Shown: piece by piece, positions 58,634-64,000 of the stretch
Numbering within the stretch: position 1 is the stretch's first letter
How the letters are laid out: the number at the start of each line of letters is the position of its first letter
Source of the DNA: Nitrospira_D sp019636945
GTDB taxonomy: Bacteria > Nitrospirota > Nitrospiria > Nitrospirales > Nitrospiraceae
DNA length: 64,000 nt
Reading direction: 5' to 3'
Assembly (NCBI RefSeq): GCF_047338595.1
Contig: NZ_JBLFBO010000003.1
Span: forward strand, 186,001-250,000
The notes under the pieces: model-generated
Databases searched by the model: none
The model's input: the letters and a program-made list of their open reading frames with translations, nothing else
What the model was told of the DNA's origin: nothing
Translations under genes and position numbers: made by a program

Positions 58634-59458
58634 TTACTTCGACAAACCGCTCAAGATGGTGGATCGGAATTTCTGATTCTGCTGCTTTCGTTGCTCAGGG
58701 GTGGCATATGAGTGGATTTGTCGGAGCCTCCCGTTTTCTTTCACAAATACGACATCAACTTGTGACAACGCATCATCGATAGGGCGATATTGATGCCCCA
58801 GGAAATCATAGGGAACAAACCCCCTTGCCCACATATAGTCCAGCACATCATGGAAGACTGGCCCATGTTGAAAAAAATGGAAGAGAGAAACTTCCAGAAG
58901 CACAACATCTGCCTCCGCCAGTGTCGCCTGTCCTCCTTCGAGGACATCGAGTTCAGCGCCTTGTACGTCGATCTTCACGAGATATGGCGGTATCCCGCCC
59001 TGCGTTTTAACCCATTGATCCAACTTGATCGCCTGTACCTGTCGTGGTGCGCCGTTGACCTCCGATCCCTCTTCAGTTTCCTGGTACAAAGAGGATCCAA
59101 GGAGGTCCTGGTGTACATTGAGCATGGTTGGGCCATCACCAGCTGCGGCAACGGCAAGCTCAAATCGTACCCGTGGAATATCTTTCGCAACCTGCCGCAG
59201 TGACGGCAGGTATTCCTGTAGCGGTTCAATGAGGAGATAGCTGGACGTTGGAAATACTGAATGGCAGGTACGGGTAAACATCCCCATAGCAGCGCCGATG
59301 TCAATCACCGTGGCCGGATAACATCCCGCTTCACGGATTTGTCTCAGGACGCCTTCGAGGGAATCTCGATTCGGCCCGAGATGAGTCAGACACGTTCCAT
59401 TGCGTTGGCGAACTTCCAAGCCAAAATGCCGAAAGAGTCGTTGAAGGAACCGCTTCAT
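58634..59458 (-). CDS. FkbM-family methyltransferase
   Basis: The start is set at the ATG at 59458 (MKRFLQRLFRHFGLEVRQRN), a common beginning for this family in glycan clusters; an in-frame GTG at 59497 is an alternative. SAM-binding motif I is ATVIDIGAAMGMFTRTCHS. Family landmarks are VQAIKLDQWVKTQGG, YLVKIDVQGAELDVLEGGQA and VLLEVSLFHFFQHGP. FkbM enzymes O-methylate sugars and related hydroxyls. It lies five bases before the GT2 start. Confidence 0.9.
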   Translation of the reverse strand: MKRFLQRLFRHFGLEVRQRNGTCLTHLGPNRDSLEGVLRQIREAGCYPATVIDIGAAMGMFTRTCHSVFPTSSYLLIEPLQEYLPSLRQVAKDIPRVRFELAVAAAGDGPTMLNVHQDLLGSSLYQETEEGSEVNGAPRQVQAIKLDQWVKTQGGIPPYLVKIDVQGAELDVLEGGQATLAEADVVLLEVSLFHFFQHGPVFHDVLDYMWARGFVPYDFLGHQYRPIDDALSQVDVVFVKENGRLRQIHSYATPEQRKQQNQKFRSTILSGLSK

Positions 59459-59513
59459 GATTGATCCGTTCCGAGCCGGGAACAGTAGAGTTCTCACTCC
59501 TCACGTCTGCAGG

Positions 59514-60392
59514 TCAGGGCTTGACGGCTTCCATAAAGAGTGAATCTGGTTTGCGCACCTCGCCGTTCACCACATCCAAGTGATACGAATCGAATCTGTC
59601 CATCATGCTTTCAAATGCTGTGCAACGGCGCACGTCAGAAAATCCGCACTGTTCGAGTAATTGCTTGAGTGAGAATTGGTCGTACATCCACCGATGACAT
59701 TCACCAGAGGATCTGAACAATCCTTGTTGAACAGCTGATCGCCCGCGCCGTCCCAGTAGAAGGCTGCAGACCCCTGTCACGATCCGTTCTTGAAGGGCTG
59801 TAACTGTGTGTTGGAGCCGTTGTCCGCTTGAGTGACTCCATGAATGGTGGTGCGGTGCTGGTGCTTTGCCCTGGTTCTGGACAGCCTGCCTGAAATAGTG
59901 AGCGGCCTCAGATCCGATTCGTGCTGTGATATAGTCGGCATTTTGCGATGCCTGATTTCGAAGGTAGTGTGCCATCTCACCACCGGACTCCACACGTACG
60001 AGCTGGTCTAGTAGCTCGAGAGTGATCCATTCGTGCTGTTTCTTCGCAACCGGATCTCCGGCCTGCGCTCGGCCTAATACGTGGAGGTATTCCCCTACAA
60101 TCACTTCGAGGTCTGGGACAGCCAACCGAAGCACACCACCGGAGCGAAGCACCCGGAGACACTCGATGAGCAATCTTCGAGCACCGTCTCGCGAAAGATG
60201 CTCAAGTAGATGGGAGGCATAGCATCCATCAACGGACCCGTCTTTGAACGGAAGTCCGTCATCCGCATCCCAGACTCGTACCTCAGCACTCACCGGGCGC
60301 ATATCTAGATTGACCCAATCTGTGTGCCAGACCGAACCGCAGCCGATATTGACCAATACCGGTGGTATGGAGCCAAGCCCTTTCGTACTCAA
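59514..60392 (-). CDS. SAM-dependent methyltransferase (cluster type, 292 aa)
   Basis: The gene begins at a TTG at 60392 that overlaps the TGA of the upstream TylF-like gene (TTGA). Motif I is VLVNIGCGSVWHTDWVNLDM, followed by DGLPFKDGSVDGCYASHLLE and LRVLRSGGVLRLAVPDLEVI. This arrangement fits the predicted SAM-dependent methyltransferases of polysaccharide loci. The C-terminal half is helical and contains HHHSWSHSSGQRLQHTV. Confidence 0.85.
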   Translation of the reverse strand: MSTKGLGSIPPVLVNIGCGSVWHTDWVNLDMRPVSAEVRVWDADDGLPFKDGSVDGCYASHLLEHLSRDGARRLLIECLRVLRSGGVLRLAVPDLEVIVGEYLHVLGRAQAGDPVAKKQHEWITLELLDQLVRVESGGEMAHYLRNQASQNADYITARIGSEAAHYFRQAVQNQGKAPAPHHHSWSHSSGQRLQHTVTALQERIVTGVCSLLLGRRGRSAVQQGLFRSSGECHRWMYDQFSLKQLLEQCGFSDVRRCTAFESMMDRFDSYHLDVVNGEVRKPDSLFMEAVKP

Positions 60393-61162
60393 CTTGTCTT
60401 TACTCCGATTCGACCCGTATAGTCGATTGCATGGAGCTCCATCATGATCTGGTGTTGCTGCAGATACTCGTCAACCGCTCGACGAGCGCCCTGCCAATGA
60501 CCATAGTCGTCGATAATCAACACTCCACCTGGGCAGAGCTTGGGAAAGAGCACCTCCAACTCATGCTTGGTCGATGCATACCAGTCGGTGTCTAACCGCA
60601 AAAGCGCGATCTGCTTCGGAGCTGATTCGGTCAGCGTCTGTTCAACCGGTCCAGGAATGAGCTGGATATGTGATTCGGGGTACTTCGTCAGCGACAGAGA
60701 TTCAACAACCCGTTTCATCGGTGCATAGCACCAAAGTGTGTCTTCTTCCGTTCTTGCCGATCGCTTCAGAAGGGCCTCTGCGGAATCCCCGTTCAGGGAG
60801 ATATCAAGCGGTCCAGGTTTGGTCATACCCTCAAAGGTGTCAAATAAATATAGTGTGCGATCCGTTCTTCCACAGTTGATGAGGGTCCTCGCAACTGCCA
60901 TCATGCTTCCCCCACGCCAAACTCCACATTCAACCACGGCCCCTTCGATTCTCGCCTGTTCGACGTATCGGACTGCCGAGCACAGTGCATGAATCCGGTC
61001 CGGAGATGTCATGGTATAGGGCTGGACAAATTGAGCCGTTTCATCGTCCTCATGTTGCGTGTATTGAAGTGCGGGACATGGTTTGTGACTGACGATGTGT
61101 TGGTTGTTTGAGCTCCACTGCTCGACGAGGGTACGTAGAGGGTGAACTAGTCTGTTCAACAC
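60389..61162 (-). CDS. TylF/MycF-family O-methyltransferase
   Basis: A 257-residue protein starting from a GTG at 61162. It has the macrocin O-methyltransferase signatures VVECGVWRGGSMMAVARTLI, YLFDTFEGMTKPGPLD, IALLRLDTDWYASTKHELEV and GGVLIIDDYGHWQGARRAV. The aspartates in LDTDWY and IIDDYG bind Mg and the SAM donor. In antibiotic pathways these enzymes methylate deoxysugars; here a sugar of the surface glycan is the likely substrate. It overlaps the next gene by four bases. Confidence 0.92.
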   Translation of the reverse strand: MLNRLVHPLRTLVEQWSSNNQHIVSHKPCPALQYTQHEDDETAQFVQPYTMTSPDRIHALCSAVRYVEQARIEGAVVECGVWRGGSMMAVARTLINCGRTDRTLYLFDTFEGMTKPGPLDISLNGDSAEALLKRSARTEEDTLWCYAPMKRVVESLSLTKYPESHIQLIPGPVEQTLTESAPKQIALLRLDTDWYASTKHELEVLFPKLCPGGVLIIDDYGHWQGARRAVDEYLQQHQIMMELHAIDYTGRIGVKTS

Positions 61163-61192
61163 AGTGACCTCATCAATGAGAAGCGACGATGA

Positions 61193-61873
61193 CTACGGGT
61201 TGCGCAGGAAGATGAGGGAATCTCGCTGGAGCAGGTTCAGGTCGGCGCAGAGTACGTCCCAACCAGCTTCAAGTGCAAGCTTTGTCATGGCTTGTTGATC
61301 ATTGCGTGGCCACCAAATATTCTCGTCGCTCTGTGTCTTGAACGTCTGGGGGACACCTCCACGATTCCAGCCGAACCGCTCCAGTTTGATCCAGTCTCCA
61401 TACTGATGGATCGAGACCCCTCCTCGCTTCATTGTGCGACGAGCAGATTGAAGGATTTCCAGGATCGAAGCCGATTCGTTATGGCAGAGCACCCCGAACG
61501 ACCAGAAGAGGTCGAAGTATGCATCAGGTAGCTTCCGGAAGCTGTTGTCCTGAACGTGGTGGCAGGTCAGCCTTCCAGTATACGCATCGGGACTCAACCA
61601 TGGGGTGACATCTTGGAAGTCAACCGTGTGCAATTCGCCATCAGGAATACACCTGAGAATCGCGCGAGACCAGGACCCTTTGCCTGGTCCAAGTTCAAGT
61701 ACCCTCGAGCTTGGATGGAGATACGGCCTGACCGCTTTGTTGAAGACTCGTCGGTATGATCCCCCGCTTCTCCGTTCCTCGGAAAACCGTATCCTTCCAG
61801 GTATCCAGGACAGCACATCGCCACTGTCGTAGCCGTAACTAAATTCTCGTTGTAACCAGGCACGTGTCGGCAT
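61193..61873 (-). CDS. Class I SAM-dependent methyltransferase
   Basis: A 226-residue protein. Motif I is RVLELGPGKGSWSRAILRCI, followed by LHTVDFQDVTPWL and AYFDLFWSFGVLCHNESASI, which has the two-residue WSF signature of this subgroup. A C-terminal segment holds GGVSIHQYGDWIKLERFGWN. It lies in the middle of the glycan cluster with 19 bp to the upstream glycosyltransferase stop. Substrate unknown. Confidence 0.85.
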   Translation of the reverse strand: MPTRAWLQREFSYGYDSGDVLSWIPGRIRFSEERRSGGSYRRVFNKAVRPYLHPSSRVLELGPGKGSWSRAILRCIPDGELHTVDFQDVTPWLSPDAYTGRLTCHHVQDNSFRKLPDAYFDLFWSFGVLCHNESASILEILQSARRTMKRGGVSIHQYGDWIKLERFGWNRGGVPQTFKTQSDENIWWPRNDQQAMTKLALEAGWDVLCADLNLLQRDSLIFLRNP

Positions 61874-61892
61874 GATCGAACAATTGTCCCTT

Positions 61893-62849
61893 CTATCCGG
61901 TCTGCTTTCTGGCAGTAGAGATTGTCCCTTTCATTCTACCGGCCATCATACGGAGTCGCGAAGTCAATTCAGCTATCCCGCCTCTCTGACGGTGATCGAG
62001 TAACCGAACAAAAAACGAACGGATTTCGTTTCGTGCCGCGATCGATTCCTCAACCTGATCCGAAAAGCGCCAGGTCTGCGATTTGCTAAGGGAGACATCA
62101 AACTGTGACGAGCTGTTGCAATGCATGCCGCTGCCATCCATCCCAATGTTTTGCACCAGGGACTGACTGGGGTAGAGGCAGAGTCCCTTTGCAGCGAACA
62201 TGGTGGCATACCATCGGACTCCCCATACGTCCAGTTTCCCTGAGGCATGGAGCTTGAGCTGTGTGAAATAGGGATAGGCTCCATCAACATCGAAGCGGTC
62301 TTGGTCGGATTTCGCGCGCAACCCGGTCAGGAGTTGAGTCGAGTCATGCTGGAACTGTTTCCATGCTCGATGCCAAGTTCCCCATCCCCAACTAGCCGGA
62401 GCAGAAAAAAAGAATGTTGAGGCCAGATACTCAGGGTGCTCAACGGGGAAGAGGTATCCTGATACCGCCATGACCCGTGAGGCATGTTCATAGTGCATAA
62501 GCGCTTGATTCATAAAGGTCAGAAATCCTGGTGCCACGACGAGATCGTCTTCGAGAACGATGACGGACCCGTATCGCTCAGATAACTCTGTCACACCCGC
62601 AATGATCGAACGTGCCAACCCCATATTGGCTGTCTGCTCATGAATGGTAACTTCCGCAAACCCGTCGGTTTTCCTGATCATGTGTCGGACCTGAGCAACC
62701 GCGGGTTCGTCATGTGACGTCTTCGGGCCATCGCTATAGATATGGAGCCTGCTCTCGTGAGCCAACGGATTGTCACGTAATGCTTCGAGCGTTCGAGCAA
62801 GGTGTGTTGGTCGATTGTAGGCAAACAGCGCAATCGGCGCAGGGGTCAT
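61893..62849 (-). CDS. Glycosyltransferase (GT-A fold, GT2/GNT-I-like)
   Basis: A 318-residue protein. The N-terminus APIALFAYNRPTHLARTLEA and LHIYSDGPKTSHDEP, followed by SVIVLEDDLVVAPGFLTFMN with its EDD metal motif, is characteristic of GT-A enzymes resembling N-acetylglucosaminyltransferase I. Downstream ASTFFFSAPASWGWGTWHRA holds the WGWGTWHRAW sequence of this subgroup, and NIGMDGSGMHCN follows. It probably adds a sugar late in the repeat unit. Confidence 0.88.
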   Translation of the reverse strand: MTPAPIALFAYNRPTHLARTLEALRDNPLAHESRLHIYSDGPKTSHDEPAVAQVRHMIRKTDGFAEVTIHEQTANMGLARSIIAGVTELSERYGSVIVLEDDLVVAPGFLTFMNQALMHYEHASRVMAVSGYLFPVEHPEYLASTFFFSAPASWGWGTWHRAWKQFQHDSTQLLTGLRAKSDQDRFDVDGAYPYFTQLKLHASGKLDVWGVRWYATMFAAKGLCLYPSQSLVQNIGMDGSGMHCNSSSQFDVSLSKSQTWRFSDQVEESIAARNEIRSFFVRLLDHRQRGGIAELTSRLRMMAGRMKGTISTARKQTG

Positions 62850-62908
62850 GGCGCGATATCCTCTTGAGTCAAGACCGTAGACTTCTCACAATGTGAGATC
62901 CTGGAAGC

Positions 62909-64000
62909 CTAGGCGGCCTTCCCTTGATCAAGCTGCGTGCATGGGCCGGACCGCTGTGCTTCTGTTGTCACCGCGGCAAGTTTCCTGCTCCAGAGTTCAA
63001 GCGTGAGGGCTTTGAATGAAAGCGGCGCTCCGGCTCCTGCTGGATAGGGACCTTTGGAGAGTTCTCGTGCACACGAAGGTATCAGTACGCCGGATTCGAC
63101 GAGAAATCCTTCGTCAAGCGTCGCCCCCTGAGCTGTGAAGATCGCTTTGTGCCATTCGTGCAGAGGAGGAGTAAAGCCTCTCTTTGGACGATTCAATATC
63201 CATTCTGGCACCATGCTGCCCAATGCCTGACGGAGCCACGCCTTCGGTGGGAGAGAGTGATCAGACGAGGCCTTGCGCAATCCGATGACGGTCTCCACAA
63301 GTCGGAAGTCGACGAATGGAAGCCGTAGTTCAACAGACGAGGCCATACTGAGCCGATCTCCCTGGGCAATGCCATTTTCTTGCAAGTATGTTTGGCAGAT
63401 GAGTCGGGTCAATAGAATGTCAATCGCTGGCCAAGGGAGCGGGATTCTAAAAATGTCGTAAGCCGTTGTTTCTTCTAACTGTTCAAGAAACGTCTTGGGA
63501 TACAGATTCGCGGCTCCCTTGTTGGCCAGTTGAAAGTCTGGCGTCAGGTCATAGAACACGACCTGTTCCTTTGGGCTGTACCGGTCTCGGGTATAGGCTC
63601 TCCATGAAGGGCGTAATCCCGCTCCAGATGTTAGCCATTCTTTCATCCCCCATAACGACCAATAGGCAGGCGTCGTCAGCGTCAAATACTCCTGCAAGTT
63701 AGAGGAGCCGGACATGTGGCTCTTCAACTTTCGCGTCGTCTCCGTTACCGCATCACGTACCCAGGGATATCCCCAAAAGAGTTCGTCGCCTCCATGCCCT
63801 TGCAGCATCACGGATACTCCGTGAGCTTTGGCCGCCTTCATGACCGAATAGTAGCCGAGTGCCGAAATGTCTGCGATCGGATCATCAAGCCAATACATCA
63901 ACTCAGGAAAGAACGATGCGACGTCGTCGGCACATAACTGAATCTCATGAATGGGCATGTTGAGATGTTTAGCAAGCGCCTTGGCGTCGTCTCGTTCATC
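62909..64000 (-). CDS. Asparagine synthase-type amidotransferase, C-terminal part (partial at right edge)
   Basis: The frame enters at base 64000 with DERDDAKALAKHLNMPIHEI and ends at 62909, so the N-terminal glutaminase domain lies outside the window. The visible 363 codons are the synthetase domain: LDDPIADISALGYYSV, VMLQGHGGDELFWGYPW, RLSMASSVELRLPFVDFRLV and RPKRGFTPPLHEW. In surface-glycan clusters these AsnB-like enzymes usually amidate a sugar acid or nonulosonate rather than make free asparagine. It is the first gene of the minus-strand glycan cluster in this window. Confidence 0.9.
   Translation of the reverse strand, partial: DERDDAKALAKHLNMPIHEIQLCADDVASFFPELMYWLDDPIADISALGYYSVMKAAKAHGVSVMLQGHGGDELFWGYPWVRDAVTETTRKLKSHMSGSSNLQEYLTLTTPAYWSLWGMKEWLTSGAGLRPSWRAYTRDRYSPKEQVVFYDLTPDFQLANKGAANLYPKTFLEQLEETTAYDIFRIPLPWPAIDILLTRLICQTYLQENGIAQGDRLSMASSVELRLPFVDFRLVETVIGLRKASSDHSLPPKAWLRQALGSMVPEWILNRPKRGFTPPLHEWHKAIFTAQGATLDEGFLVESGVLIPSCARELSKGPYPAGAGAPLSFKALTLELWSRKLAAVTTEAQRSGPCTQLDQGKAA

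Noticed and set aside
1..64000. tRNA, rRNA, CRISPR, prophage or integrase features
   Set aside because: None could be recognised by eye; the only mobile element is the IS5-type copy. A tRNAscan, Rfam and Prodigal run would be needed to exclude small RNA genes.

Overview
The window is a 64 kb piece of a moderately GC-rich Gram-negative chromosome. The gene set (outer-membrane barrels, OmpA-like protein, Sec signal peptides and lipoboxes) and several small zinc-ribbon and membrane proteins that I recall from Nitrospira suggest a member of Nitrospirota. That placement is inference from recalled family resemblance; no rRNA, tRNA or nitrification marker gene lies in the window.

Layout. 1-8.4 kb: a partial saccharopine-dehydrogenase-like gene, small hypothetical proteins, an AraC-type regulator divergent from a methyltransferase, a secreted TPR protein, an aldo/keto reductase with a YeaO-type DUF488 gene, and a 908-bp IS5-family element whose transposase carries two compensating frameshifts. 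8.4-13.4 kb: the most notable region, a five-gene same-strand cluster. It encodes a large secreted low-complexity protein (Lys/Thr/Asn/Asp repeats, then a Gly-rich tract), two secreted proteins that each carry a double-glycine processing motif, a periplasmic C39 peptidase, and an outer-membrane beta-barrel. This gene set resembles the Fap functional-amyloid secretion systems of Pseudomonas, but with a very different large subunit; a sigma-54-like promoter precedes it and a strong stem-loop follows the first gene.

13.4-20.6 kb: small and secreted hypotheticals, an in-frame fusion of half a VOC (glyoxalase-fold) protein to the tail of an ECF sigma factor, an animal-type haem peroxidase, an HI0933-type flavoprotein, a coiled-coil lipoprotein and a ferritin-like protein. 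20.6-33 kb: accA and dnaE, then an OmpA-like protein and two paralogous coiled-coil proteins built from a 101-residue repeat (303-bp DNA period; four and seven copies) ending in the same helix-hairpin-helix domain, then an RsbRD-N-like protein. 33-50.7 kb: mostly housekeeping genes (purH, purD, an FmdB zinc ribbon, an aspartate aminotransferase, coaD, rsmD, radC, an EF-G-like GTPase, an HtrA protease, a TrkA-C protein, a TtuA-like tRNA thiolase, a DnaJ-like co-chaperone, a His-rich CpxP-like protein, ilvD).

50.7-64 kb: a minus-strand polysaccharide cluster of thirteen tightly packed genes: asparagine synthase (partial, at the right edge), five glycosyltransferases, five methyltransferases, a WecA/MraY-type phosphoglycosyl transferase and a FAD-dependent oxidoreductase. 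The WecA-like enzyme probably loads the first sugar phosphate on undecaprenyl phosphate, the glycosyltransferases extend it, and the methyltransferases and amidotransferase decorate it, giving a surface glycan.
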